64,000 nucleotides of DNA from Casp-actino8 sp044358015 (GCA_044358015.1 JBIKOO010000003.1:45156-109155); one strand, 5' to 3'; shown: positions 42,417 to 51,062, counted from the first letter of the stretch. Numbers and translations: made by a program. The notes: generated from the letters alone by a model not told the origin.

Positions 42417-43391
42417 ATGGATAACGCTCAGGCCTCTCGATTACCGATGGCTCTACGTATGGCGAAAAATGGCTGGCCAAGTGAAGTCATAGGGCCGGTG
42501 GCCTGGGCTTTGGTTCCTTTTGATGACCGGCCAGTTCCGCCCAGAAACCTGGAAAGAGCTGTAAATAAGCGAAGTAGGGAGCTGGCATTCGAACTTCGTC
42601 CGTTGCAGAACGACCCGCTTCGGAGTGTCGCTGCTGCCATGCGCGCTACGAATGACTACATAGGAATGGCACAGTCGGTCGACTTCCCGCACTATGTCCA
42701 GGCTTGGGGCAAATTGCGTGCGCAACTAATTGCAGCCCAAAGCATTGATGGCGAAGTCCAAATTGAAACACCCAAGGATTCGGCACCGTATCGGGCAGTC
42801 CCAACTAGGGCAGCGCTAGGCAATAGTTCCCCCTCAAAGAAAACACTCATCTATAGCTACAGAAAATGGGTGAAATACTGCCAGGGAGTGGCAACGGTTC
42901 AGGGCATCGGCTCGGACATGTTTTCGGATCTGATCCCCGCGTTTGAATTAGCAGATCACGCTCCGGTTGACCTCACTCAAATCGCTGACCAGATTGAAGA
43001 ACGATTTCCCGGTCGTCGAAAATGGCTAATTGACGAAGGTGTCAAAACTGAAGAATTCGAGTTCTTCTGGTCCATGCCGACGTGGGTTCAGGACTTCATT
43101 CATCAACTAATGAATCGGAATCTTCAGCTCGAATATCGCTCACAAAGTGAACCTGGATTAGACGCCGAAATGGCTATGAACGCAACGCTCGGATTCATCC
43201 CGGTCTTCTCGTTCGAAGCTCCGAGCGATCTTATGGATCCATGTCGCCCACTGCCTTTTGAGTTGTTTGAGCGTGTTCGATTACATCTGGCCGAGGTGGA
43301 TACTGAGGATTTTCAATCTGAGATGGTTCGAAACGAATGCTTCGTTGCCAACGATTACATTCGACGAAAAATCAAATCTGGAGAACTTTGA
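42417..43391 (+). CDS. Element-borne protein of unknown function (324 aa)
   Basis: No family recognised. The protein is soluble, rich in Pro, Arg and Glu, with Trp-containing segments (ALRMAKNGWPSEVIGPVAWA; SYRKWVKYCQGVATVQGIG; FFWSMPTWVQDFIHQLMNRN). ATG 42417 is preferred over 42363/42366 because TACCTT lies six bases upstream. It is the first gene after attL and is followed by the convergent excalibur-domain gene. Function is unknown; position at the edge of a defence-rich element allows a cargo role. Confidence 0.75.
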   Translation: MDNAQASRLPMALRMAKNGWPSEVIGPVAWALVPFDDRPVPPRNLERAVNKRSRELAFELRPLQNDPLRSVAAAMRATNDYIGMAQSVDFPHYVQAWGKLRAQLIAAQSIDGEVQIETPKDSAPYRAVPTRAALGNSSPSKKTLIYSYRKWVKYCQGVATVQGIGSDMFSDLIPAFELADHAPVDLTQIADQIEERFPGRRKWLIDEGVKTEEFEFFWSMPTWVQDFIHQLMNRNLQLEYRSQSEPGLDAEMAMNATLGFIPVFSFEAPSDLMDPCRPLPFELFERVRLHLAEVDTEDFQSEMVRNECFVANDYIRRKIKSGEL

Positions 43392-43411
43392 TTTACTGGT
43401 GATTCAATAAA

Positions 43412-43966
43412 TCAAAATGTCTTTCGAATTCGTACGAAGTAGTACGAGATACCTGCTCCGATAGCCGAGTAGACCAATGGCGGGGTACTGCGCGGTAGCC
43501 AATTGGGCAATGCCAGCATGAGAAAAACACTGAATAGACCGAGCGCCACGGCGGGGACTATTCGTTGTTTAATTGAAATGGCGAGTTCGAATGTGGGGCC
43601 GTTCAGTCGTATGTCTTCCATGCGGCCAAATATGAGAACCCCAAGTGCGGTAGGAATGGCGAGCCACCAGCCTCCTCGTGGAAGTGTCTCGCAGGCATTC
43701 CCGTCGTTATCGCGGTCAAGACCGTAGGGGTCTTGAAATCCATTGATGTACATGTCCCGTTCTGTTGCTTCCTGCACCCCGTAATCCGAGCAATCTAAAT
43801 CCCCAGAAATCTGCGGTTGTAGGTACGAAAGTCGAGAACTCATTGCCTCGGTCCCAGTTGCACCACTGATGAAAAAGAACGATATGAAGAAGGTGGCGAA
43901 GGCTAAAGCAAACCGAATGAAAGCACGACAAATCTTTGACGATATGAATTTTCGGACCATGTCCAC
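43412..43966 (-). CDS. Membrane protein with an excalibur calcium-binding domain
   Basis: Protein of 184 aa. The N-terminus is a signal anchor (FALAFATFFISFFFISG). Residues about 55-100 match the excalibur domain: DLDCSDYGVQEATERDM, then DPYGLDRDNDGNACETLPRG with the DxDxDGxxCE calcium-loop pattern. Two further hydrophobic helices lie at the C-terminal side (about 100-112, 143-175). Excalibur domains are extracellular and often next to surface enzymes or nucleases. A role at the cell surface is likely, but no catalytic domain is present. Confidence 0.8.
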   Translation of the reverse strand: MDMVRKFISSKICRAFIRFALAFATFFISFFFISGATGTEAMSSRLSYLQPQISGDLDCSDYGVQEATERDMYINGFQDPYGLDRDNDGNACETLPRGGWWLAIPTALGVLIFGRMEDIRLNGPTFELAISIKQRIVPAVALGLFSVFLMLALPNWLPRSTPPLVYSAIGAGISYYFVRIRKTF

Positions 43967-44068
43967 TAAGCGTCCTTGCTCATGTTTGTGACCTTCTCAT
44001 GGTCAGTGAAGTATTCGTGTCTAATTGTTGGTGGGTGCTCTATGTAATGAAGGAAATGAAACGATGTT

Positions 44069-44578
44069 TCACCTTCGCCCAAACGAGTACCAACTTTGCC
44101 GAGTAACGAACGATTGAACATGCATACTCAGCGGCGTTGATTGGGGAAGCAATTCTCTTGTTTTAGCAACCTTTCTCCGTTGTCCAACGGAGAGTTTTGC
44201 TAACTCAGACGCCAACTCCTTTTTCTCGATCACGCCGGCTCTAACTAGAAAGTCTGCACTACTTACAGCAAGCGCAATTAGTTGGGACTCATCGTCCCAG
44301 GCCTGTTGGCGAGTGGGTAAATCGGATTCGTCTATCCGTCCCTGCGCATACTCGTGGAGTTTTTCTCTGTGATTGAGGCATGACAGAGTTTTCTGTTTTA
44401 GAAATTGGCGAAAGGTTTCGATTTCTGGTTTTGAGAAATCCTGTATCGGTCTTGACAAGAAATCGTTATTGACGGCCGCTCCAAACCGGGCAACTGCCCA
44501 GAATTCAACGGATCGTTTGCTCATATATGACCTAAGAAATAGAACCTTGGATCCACAACCACAGCGACAAATTGCCAT
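44069..44578 (-). CDS. Hypothetical protein with N-terminal CxCGCG motif
   Basis: Protein of 169 aa beginning MAICRCGCGSKVLFLRSYMS, three Cys in a C-x-C-x-C pattern that could bind metal, as in very small zinc-binding proteins. The rest is helical and charged (VGQRRKVAKTRELL). No family recognised. It is divergent from the EVE/Mrr-like nuclease gene. The 133-base gap between them contains a near-palindrome TTCTTAAGTTCAATTTAGAA (44592-44611), a possible operator. A TGAAAC/GTTTCA hairpin overlaps its stop codon (44057-44071) and may end the transcript. Confidence 0.65.
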   Translation of the reverse strand: MAICRCGCGSKVLFLRSYMSKRSVEFWAVARFGAAVNNDFLSRPIQDFSKPEIETFRQFLKQKTLSCLNHREKLHEYAQGRIDESDLPTRQQAWDDESQLIALAVSSADFLVRAGVIEKKELASELAKLSVGQRRKVAKTRELLPQSTPLSMHVQSFVTRQSWYSFGRR

Positions 44579-44711
44579 TCAAACCCTCCTTCTTAAGTTC
44601 AATTTAGAACAAAGTTGGTCTTGATATAGGGCTCGTTCGTGCCGGGGGTGCCTCATAGGCCGTGTTGGCATTAGTTTGTTTTATTAATAGTGCTGAAAAG
44701 GGGTAAACAGA

Positions 44712-45758
44712 ATGACTGCATGGATGATTCGTGGCGGCAGCTTGGGAGAACGTGAAAGCTGGGCAATCGAAACGGGATTCTCTGGCGGTGGCTTCGAAGA
44801 GGTTGGTGACTTGACCGGCTGTAATTCGCGAGACGAAATCTTCGGTGTTCTTCAATCAGCGTTCCCGGGTGGAAAAAAGCAACGGAATATGAATTTTGCC
44901 GCTCAGTTATGGGCGCTACGGGGAAGAATCGAAGTAGGCGACTTGGTAGTGATGCCGCTTCATCCAAGCACTCACATAGCAATCGGGCGATGCAGCACGC
45001 CGTATACGTTCCTCAGTAACGAAGTCCCAGGTCGCCAACATGTCATCGGCGTTAATTGGACACGCATTGACGTCCCTCGTGGCGACATCAAACAAGATCT
45101 CCTTTTCAGCCTCGGAGCATTCATGACTGTGTGTCGAGTCGATCGTAATGATGCTGAGAATCGGTTGAAGAAGTTGATGGCAGGTTCGAAAGATCCAGGC
45201 GCAGAGCTTCCTTCACTGCCTACGAAAAAGTCACCTGCAATCTCTTTTGATGAAAATGACCCAGCCCCAGAAGATGTCGACATTGAGGAAGTTGCTCGGG
45301 ATCGAATCCGCACGCGATTAATCGAAACTTTCCAATCGCACCAGTTGGCGGATTTGACTGCAGCAATTCTGAGAGTGCGAGGCTTGGAATGCATTGTGAG
45401 TCCACCCGGACCAGACAAAGGCATCGACATTCTCGCTGGTGCGGGACCGTTGGGTCTTGATTCTCCTCGGATCGTTGTTCAGTGTAAGAGCAGTGACACC
45501 CCGGCCGATGTCAGCGTCATTCAGCGACTCCAAGGAGCGATGAGCACACTTGGTGCTGAACAAGCTTTGTTAGTTGCGTTCGCCGGTGTAAACAAGTCTG
45601 CTATGGATTTGTTGACTAATCAACAGTTCAAGGTCAAAGTTTGGGATGCTGATGCAGTACTTGATGCAACGTTGCAGTCTTACGATCAACTTGATTCAAG
45701 TATTCAAGAGCTTTTGCCTTTGAAGAATATGTGGACACTTTCGAATCCAAATGAATGA
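44712..45758 (+). CDS. EVE-like/Mrr-like restriction endonuclease
   Basis: Protein of 348 aa. The N-terminal half (AWMIRGGSLGERESWAIETG, then LVVMPLHPSTHIAIGRC and VIGVNWTRIDVPRGDI) looks like an EVE/PUA-like module that reads modified bases. The C-terminal half (about residue 200 on) is a Mrr-type PD-(D/E)XK domain: FQSHQLADLTAAILRVRGLE, then GPDKGIDILAG with Asp near 239 and RIVVQCKS with QCK near 257. I infer a modification-dependent DNA cleaving enzyme. AAAAGGGG lies 8 bases before the ATG. It overlaps the next gene by eight bases, so the pair is cotranslated. Confidence 0.82.
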   Translation: MTAWMIRGGSLGERESWAIETGFSGGGFEEVGDLTGCNSRDEIFGVLQSAFPGGKKQRNMNFAAQLWALRGRIEVGDLVVMPLHPSTHIAIGRCSTPYTFLSNEVPGRQHVIGVNWTRIDVPRGDIKQDLLFSLGAFMTVCRVDRNDAENRLKKLMAGSKDPGAELPSLPTKKSPAISFDENDPAPEDVDIEEVARDRIRTRLIETFQSHQLADLTAAILRVRGLECIVSPPGPDKGIDILAGAGPLGLDSPRIVVQCKSSDTPADVSVIQRLQGAMSTLGAEQALLVAFAGVNKSAMDLLTNQQFKVKVWDADAVLDATLQSYDQLDSSIQELLPLKNMWTLSNPNE

Positions 45759-46668
45759 TTTCGTAGGTACTTCACCGTGGGACAAGATCAAACCTGATGT
45801 AGCACGTAAGCGCCGCGGTCCAATCATCGCAGCAGTGGCATACGTGGGAGCAAAAGCACACGAAGTATTGCCTTTACGAAGAGGTGACATGCTCATCTGC
45901 GATGCGTCAACACGAGCAATCAGACAAGGGGTTACGAGCGCAAAGGCGCTCAAAGCATTCAATGCCGCCGGGGTACAGATCTATTCGCATGAAGGACTCC
46001 ACGCAAAAGTAATTGCCAGCGAGAAATTCGCTTGGATTGGATCCGCTAACGCATCAAGTAATTCAAGAGACAACCTGACCGAAGCAAGCATCAGAGTTGA
46101 GGGCCCGGCTTGTCGCAAGGCATTTACATGGGCGCACTCGCTGGCGACAGAAGACGCCAAACTTTCAACTGGCGATATCAGAGAACTTTTGCAAGTGCCA
46201 GTGTCATGGCAAGCAAAAGGAGGGCTTCCTTCACGACCACAAAAATCAGTCACCATCCCCAAAGACACCAGCAAAATAATGTTGATTGAATTCACTTTGG
46301 TTGCTCACGCTTATGCAGTAAACGCCGCCGAAAAGGAAAAGGGTGGCGTCCATAAACTTCTGCATGCAAGCGGTACCAAATTGAGTTGGTATGAAGATTC
46401 AAAAAAGACTGCTTTATCGCGCCCAGTTAAGGTAGACGACTGGGTAGTCATGATTGCGTTTGGGCGACTTCAAAAACCCTGCAAGATCATCAAGATCACG
46501 AAATACCCTAAGTTCAATATTGTTTGGTACGAAGAGATCGCCACTCCGGTTCGTCCACGTATTTCAGAACTTTACGACAGTGTTGACGGACTTCAAAAAG
46601 GATTTGACTTTGCGAAGATCACTAACAAATCCACTATCTCCAAGATCCGCAAAATCTACGGTTTGTAG
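45751..46668 (+). CDS. Phospholipase D-like domain protein
   Basis: Protein of 305 aa with a PLD/HKD-type active-site segment near residue 84: LHAKVIASEKFAWIGSANAS. This has His-x-Lys and GSxN, but Glu takes the place of the usual Asp. Only one such motif is visible, so activity would need a dimer. The C-terminal half (about 170-305) is of unknown fold and contains WYEDSKKT and RISELYDSVDGL. The gene overlaps the EVE/Mrr-like endonuclease by eight bases and probably works with it. PLD-fold proteins serve as nucleases in several restriction and defence systems, so a nuclease role is inferred. Confidence 0.72.
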   Translation: MNDFVGTSPWDKIKPDVARKRRGPIIAAVAYVGAKAHEVLPLRRGDMLICDASTRAIRQGVTSAKALKAFNAAGVQIYSHEGLHAKVIASEKFAWIGSANASSNSRDNLTEASIRVEGPACRKAFTWAHSLATEDAKLSTGDIRELLQVPVSWQAKGGLPSRPQKSVTIPKDTSKIMLIEFTLVAHAYAVNAAEKEKGGVHKLLHASGTKLSWYEDSKKTALSRPVKVDDWVVMIAFGRLQKPCKIIKITKYPKFNIVWYEEIATPVRPRISELYDSVDGLQKGFDFAKITNKSTISKIRKIYGL

Positions 46669-46949
46669 TTAGTCGATGATCGGTGATTCGTCTAATTCGA
46701 CTACAAGTATGACTCTGCAAATCGTTGCTAATACACAAGCATCTTTGTGAAGACGTTTGAAATGATCCGTAGGATTGTTTGCAAAAAGCATGCTAAGTAA
46801 TTTGAATTCATTGTACTGATTGTGTAGATAGTCAATAGATATTGATGATTTCGCTTACATTGGTACACATCTGTTGTTTGAGTAATGCACCACTCAGCGC
46901 GAAATGTGTGTAACTATCTCTTCACCTCCTATAGAAAGTGAAGTCAGTA
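46669..46949. other. AT-rich intergenic region before the excisionase-like gene
   Basis: 280 bases without a gene, among the most AT-rich DNA in the window (ATTGTGTAGATAGTCAATAG near 46827). Likely a promoter and control region for the excisionase-rep module, but no convincing -10/-35 pair was found. No hairpin stands out. Confidence 0.5.
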
Positions 46950-47135
46950 ATGCACGACAAGTTCCGAACGTACATCACGGTTCGACAAGCAATGGATGTA
47001 TTGCAAGTCAGCCGCTCGATGTTGTACAAGCTAATAAATGATGGGTTTTTGACTCGATACAAAGTCGGATCCCGAACATTCTTCAACAAGGAAGAGATCT
47101 ATGACTTCTTTGAGAACAGCGCGGTGCGCTCATGA
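46950..47135 (+). CDS. Excisionase-family helix-turn-helix protein
   Basis: Small DNA-binding protein of 61 aa with the winged-helix pattern YITVRQAMDVLQVSRSMLYK, LINDGFLTRYKVGSRTFFNK and EEIYDFFENS, as in MerR/Xis-like HTH_17 proteins. It probably directs excision of the element with the integrase or controls rep. An upstream GTG at 46938 would add four residues. It overlaps the rep gene by four bases (ATGA). Confidence 0.85.
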   Translation: MHDKFRTYITVRQAMDVLQVSRSMLYKLINDGFLTRYKVGSRTFFNKEEIYDFFENSAVRS

Positions 47136-48154
47136 GTCATAGCAATAAACACGATGAGGTTCCCTTACTAACAGAAGGTGAACTACACAACACAACACAA
47201 CAACACGACATGGCAAACACAGACGAATGGACTCCGAAGGGGGTGTCGAGTGCATCGATCGTTAAGTCGCTCCGAGCATCGATCGGTGGAGATGACAATC
47301 CGCACTCGATTGATCATGCGGTTGGCCGCTCAACGATAGAAAGCGCCCAATTTGATGTTGGCGTCGACATGATCACAGTGCGTATGGATGCTCGGTCAAT
47401 GAAGGGAAACCCTCAGGATGTCTTTGGTCCTGAAATCATTTCGATCCTGCCCTTTGTGCCCCGCAGGGGCACGCGCACTGAGGCAGCGAAGGTGCCTCAG
47501 GCGCACCACGTGACGCGCAAATGGTCTATAGCGCTCTACATCTTTGAATCCCCAGTACGGGTCACTGTGGGCTCTGTAGATGGTATTCCCGGTGTCACCG
47601 TCTATTGCGAATTCAATCCATCGCATGTCCAACATGAGCAACGAATCCGCCCCGCAACAATTGATGAAACTCATGACGCACTCCAGACCCTGGATGATTT
47701 TTTGCGCCCCTATTTCAATGGGCTTAACCACCGACTGTCATGGGATATATATCGCCTTGACCTTGCAGTGGACTTCACCCCAGATGGACCGACACACGAG
47801 ATTCATTCACAGGCCCTTTTGTCATTCCGTAGAGGTAGAGCCAAGATCCAGCAGTACTTCGACAAGAAGGCAATGGTCGAGACGACGGAGTGCCGTTCGA
47901 AGAAAGCAGGGTCACTCAAGATGTATGACAAACGCCAGCAAATGAAAGCGGTACACAAAGTCGACATAGGACAAGACTTGATGCGCATTGAATACCAAAT
48001 CAAACGATCAGCCCTACTTGACAAGGTCCGAACAGTAGGAGAACTCACTCAAGAGAGAGCTAACACCACTATGGAATCACGCATCAAATTCTTCATCAAG
48101 CGGTTACAACCTCAAATGGCATCGACAGAAATCGTCATAAACGAAGAGGAATAG
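47132..48154 (+). CDS. Replication initiation protein, Rep_trans-like
   Basis: Protein of 340 aa with the pattern of the replication-initiation-factor family (Rep_trans/phage CRI-like). The middle has SWDIYRLDLAVDFTPDGP. After this come KKAGSLKMYDKRQQMKAVHK, with the Tyr and Lys of the family, and LMRIEYQIKRSALL. N-terminal 90 residues have no recognised domain. It suggests that the element can replicate as a rolling-circle form after excision. A candidate origin hairpin lies downstream at 48354-48401. The gene is coupled to the excisionase-like protein. Confidence 0.75.
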   Translation: MSHSNKHDEVPLLTEGELHNTTQQHDMANTDEWTPKGVSSASIVKSLRASIGGDDNPHSIDHAVGRSTIESAQFDVGVDMITVRMDARSMKGNPQDVFGPEIISILPFVPRRGTRTEAAKVPQAHHVTRKWSIALYIFESPVRVTVGSVDGIPGVTVYCEFNPSHVQHEQRIRPATIDETHDALQTLDDFLRPYFNGLNHRLSWDIYRLDLAVDFTPDGPTHEIHSQALLSFRRGRAKIQQYFDKKAMVETTECRSKKAGSLKMYDKRQQMKAVHKVDIGQDLMRIEYQIKRSALLDKVRTVGELTQERANTTMESRIKFFIKRLQPQMASTEIVINEEE

Positions 48155-48156
48155 AA

Positions 48157-48249
48157 ATGCACATAATTGCAATAACCAACTGCAAATCAAAGAATTCCTG
48201 GATGTATAACGCAGTCGAAGACTTGACTACGAACATAGACCTAGCCTAA
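48157..48249 (+). CDS. Short frame (30 aa) after rep with a good ribosome binding site
   Basis: The frame reads MHIIAITNCKSKNSWMYNAV and ends after DLTTNIDLA. AGAGGA lies six bases before its ATG, three bases after the rep stop. The start (IIAITNCKSKN) resembles the N-terminus of the DUF6884 protein encoded 450 bases downstream (VGLVGCVKAKA). It may be a truncated duplicate or a leader peptide. Confidence 0.45.
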   Translation: MHIIAITNCKSKNSWMYNAVEDLTTNIDLA

Positions 48250-48699
48250 ACACATACGGCCTGGTCAGCGGCACATCGCACCCCCACGTGCGATGGACGC
48301 CGCTCGTAGGCAACCACCAGATAATTGCTATATCACCCAAACGAAACACTGAGAAGTTGGGGTTCCTGACTGCAAAGTATTGCTATTAGGGACCCCAACT
48401 TGGGTTTCATGCATCTCTAGAAATAGATGAAAATCGTGGTGAAGGAGAGAGAGTGAACAACTCAAGGTTGACCCAGAATCCACTTCTTTTGAAATTAAGA
48501 CCCCCCCATGGTTAAGTCATACCGTTAAGGAACATGGCCGGTAGGGGTAACAAGACAGGGATCGTCCCGTTTGGCAATAGCCCTATCCCTAGCCCGCTAT
48601 AGCGGCGTAGAGCATCCAGTTCGCTGCCGCGATCCGTATATGTCGGCTGCACGACTAGCTATTGAATTAGTGATCCAATCCGGTGGGTAAATTGGCCGA
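48250..48699. other. Non-coding region between rep and the DUF6884 gene with inverted repeats
   Basis: 450 bases with no gene. It contains a perfect hairpin CATCGCAC-CCCCAC-GTGCGATG (48274-48295), a 13-bp near-perfect inverted repeat (AAGTTGGGGTTCC with GGGACCCCAACTT, 48354-48366 and 48389-48401, 22-base loop) and CCGCTATAGCGG (48593-48604). The GGTAGGGGTAAC stretch is at 48540. It is a candidate replication origin. Confidence 0.5.
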
Positions 48700-49161
48700 G
48701 TGGCGAAACGGGTCGGGTTAGTCGGGTGTGTCAAAGCAAAAGCAACGACATCAAGACAGGCCTGCGACCTTTACGTATCTACTCTGTTTCGTTCTCGCCG
48801 TCTATATGTAGAAGATTCGTGCGACGAATGGTGGATTCTGTCCGCCGAACATGGGCTGGTTCATCCAAATCAGATTCTGGAGCCCTATGACTTGTCAATG
48901 CATCATCTGTCCCCGGATATGCGTAGAGAATGGTCGGCTAAAGTCCTACGAAGTTTGCAGAACAAGTGTGGAATTACTGAGGGCGACAAATTCGAAATTC
49001 ATGCAGGCCACGAATATAGAAACTTCGGTCTCATAGACGGCCTATTGGATAGAGGAGCCTTTATCGATATCCCTGTGGAGGGGATGAAATTCGGTATGCA
49101 GCTCAATTTCTACAAGACAGCAAGACTTAAATCATTGAATAAGAACCAAACAGGCGAATAG
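48700..49161 (+). CDS. DUF6884-like protein
   Basis: Protein of 153 aa with VGLVGCVKAKA, then ACDLYVSTLFRSRRLYVED, WWILSAEHGLVHPNQ and LEPYDLSM. This pattern occurs in DUF6884 proteins, which share features with YaaA-like DNA-binding proteins and with proteins around 7-deazaguanine DNA modification. The Cys and the HGL motif are conserved in that group. GTG 48700 is the start. It lies 14 bases before the SRA-type nuclease gene, so a joint role is inferred. Molecular function is unknown. Confidence 0.72.
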   Translation: MAKRVGLVGCVKAKATTSRQACDLYVSTLFRSRRLYVEDSCDEWWILSAEHGLVHPNQILEPYDLSMHHLSPDMRREWSAKVLRSLQNKCGITEGDKFEIHAGHEYRNFGLIDGLLDRGAFIDIPVEGMKFGMQLNFYKTARLKSLNKNQTGE

Positions 49162-49175
49162 AGAACAGATCACTG

Positions 49176-50627
49176 ATGGCAGACCTCACACGATTAACAG
49201 ATAGATCAGCGGTTGAATCCGCGATCAGCGAATTCCGTCAAATAGGACGTAAGACATTCTTAGAGAAGTACGGGTTCGGTTTTGCTAAGTCATATTTTCT
49301 GATTGATCGTGGAGAGATATTTGACTCAAAAGCAATTGTCGGCGCCGCATATCAATATCAAACCGGAATCCCTTTAGATAATGAACGTTTCAGTGGGGGA
49401 GAGAGCGGAGCGATACCAGCGTTAAAACGACTCGGTTTTCGCATCGAACGAACTAAGGAATGGCTCAACGCAGTAACAGCAGAAGAAATTCAAGTTGAGA
49501 TAGACGAATTTCGGAGAATAGGACGCGAAGCCTATTTGCATGCTTACGGCGGTGGCGAAGCTAACAAGTTCTTCATCAACGACAACGATGAACGAATTGA
49601 CGCCAAAGCGATTTTAGTTTGCGCGATGCGACGTGCAACTGGTCATCAGACGATCACCCATAACGAAGTCGAAAGCACTGAAAAGGGTGTTGCTCAACCA
49701 CTGGTAGCACTCGGCTTTGACGTCAATGTTGATTGGCCCTTTGCCCCTGGCCAAACGACTACCCGGAAAATGGTTCACAACAAGGTTGGAGGAAACAGAC
49801 AAAAAGGCATCACGGCAATCGAGGGAAGCAAAGACGTTCTTATCTTTTCCGACCCTGTGAGCGGCCGAGAATATGGGTATGACCGCTTTGAAGGATTCCG
49901 CGAAGACGGATCATTTTGGTACACCGGAGAGGGAACGTTGGGCAATCAGGTGATTGACCAATACGGAAACAAAACACTCATGGAGTCCGACCTGAACCAG
50001 ACACGCCTCCGACTTTTCATGACGCAGTCAGTCAACGCCACTTATGTCGGAGAAGTGGTCTTAGGCGACCCACCATTCGAGTGGAAACGAGCCCCAGATA
50101 AAGAAGGAAACGAAAGAGACATAGTCGTATTTCACCTAGTGCCAGTCACAAAGATGAGGCCACCCGTTACGGCAGTTCCCACCCCACTGATTTCAACGGC
50201 ATGGACACCACCAGCGGACGGCAACTACACAATCACTGGAACTGTCGTCAATGGACGAAATGTCTCGCGGCAAGAAATGAAACTGCAAGGCCGTTACGGC
50301 ACGTGGCTCCAAGACCAAGGAAACACAGTTCTTAGACGACCAGTGCTAGTGCCATCGACAGGCGTTCAAGTATTCCCAGACCTGTACAACGCAACAACAA
50401 AAACTGTCGTAGAGGCTAAGAAATCAGCCTCAAGAGAGTACGTTCGCGAAGCTATAGGGCAGGTTCTCGACTACAAGAATCTCTTGGAGATGGAAGGCGA
50501 AGAGGGCATTATTGCAGCAATATTGCTTCCGGGACTACCCGAACCTGATTTAGTTTTCCTCTGCGCAGGACTCGCTATCGAAGTGATCATCCCCGACGGG
50601 AACGGCTTCACAAACAGCCGGGACTGA
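49176..50627 (+). CDS. ScoMcrA-like modification-dependent nuclease: tandem N-terminal domains, SRA-like domain, PD-(D/E)XK
   Basis: Protein of 483 aa. Two tandem copies of a ScoMcrA N-terminal head-like domain occur (residues about 10-88 and 100-178): IGRKTFLEKYGFGFAKSYFL / DSKAIVGAA, and IGREAYLHAYGGGEANKFFI / DAKAILVCA. A central SRA-like domain follows (about 220-325; REYGYDRFEGFREDGSFWYT, EGTLGNQVIDQYGNK), which in relatives binds modified cytosine. The C-terminus has a nuclease-like PD-(D/E)XK site (VFPDLYNATTKTVVEAKKS, D near 403, EAK near 413). ScoMcrA itself uses an HNH nuclease, so this is a different domain combination. I infer a type IV-like restriction enzyme. Confidence 0.8.
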   Translation: MADLTRLTDRSAVESAISEFRQIGRKTFLEKYGFGFAKSYFLIDRGEIFDSKAIVGAAYQYQTGIPLDNERFSGGESGAIPALKRLGFRIERTKEWLNAVTAEEIQVEIDEFRRIGREAYLHAYGGGEANKFFINDNDERIDAKAILVCAMRRATGHQTITHNEVESTEKGVAQPLVALGFDVNVDWPFAPGQTTTRKMVHNKVGGNRQKGITAIEGSKDVLIFSDPVSGREYGYDRFEGFREDGSFWYTGEGTLGNQVIDQYGNKTLMESDLNQTRLRLFMTQSVNATYVGEVVLGDPPFEWKRAPDKEGNERDIVVFHLVPVTKMRPPVTAVPTPLISTAWTPPADGNYTITGTVVNGRNVSRQEMKLQGRYGTWLQDQGNTVLRRPVLVPSTGVQVFPDLYNATTKTVVEAKKSASREYVREAIGQVLDYKNLLEMEGEEGIIAAILLPGLPEPDLVFLCAGLAIEVIIPDGNGFTNSRD

Positions 50628-50720
50628 AGAAATCGAAAGATTTGGCCATCACGTGTCGCACTCTGAAAGAGGCTTGAGAGAGCAAGCATCTGGATCGAAT
50701 TCGAAAGGGAGGAGCCCCAA

Positions 50721-51062
50721 ATGGAACCACAACTAATCCTCGAAATATGGAAAAAGCGCTGGCAGATTCCATTGACTAAAGAAAAAGAAGCAGAATTCAA
50801 AAGTAAGGTCGTGTTTTTCGGTCTCGACAAATTTGACAGGACTCGTTTAATCGCAGCGATAGACCAACATCGACATCTTAAGCAGATCTCAAATTCGTTA
50901 AATAAAGGTGCAAATCCTAGGGCGACAGGACAACCCGGTGGAAAAGCTCGCTACGGCTCAGGACTCGTGAATAACCCGGGCAAAGCCGAGGCAACAAGTA
51001 ACGACCGATGCGAGCACTGTAACGCCTTGATTCGGAGCGGCGAAGAACACGATTGCAGTTGA
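50721..51062 (+). CDS. Small hypothetical protein with C-terminal CxxC-HxC motif
   Basis: Protein of 113 aa. The N-terminus is helical and basic. The C-terminus has RCEHCNALIRSGEEHDC, which could bind zinc (CxxC then HxC). No family recognised. The ATG has a strong GGGAGGAG site 7 bases upstream. It lies between the SRA nuclease and coiled-coil nuclease genes and could be a DNA-binding accessory subunit; this is a positional guess. Confidence 0.65.
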   Translation: MEPQLILEIWKKRWQIPLTKEKEAEFKSKVVFFGLDKFDRTRLIAAIDQHRHLKQISNSLNKGANPRATGQPGGKARYGSGLVNNPGKAEATSNDRCEHCNALIRSGEEHDCS

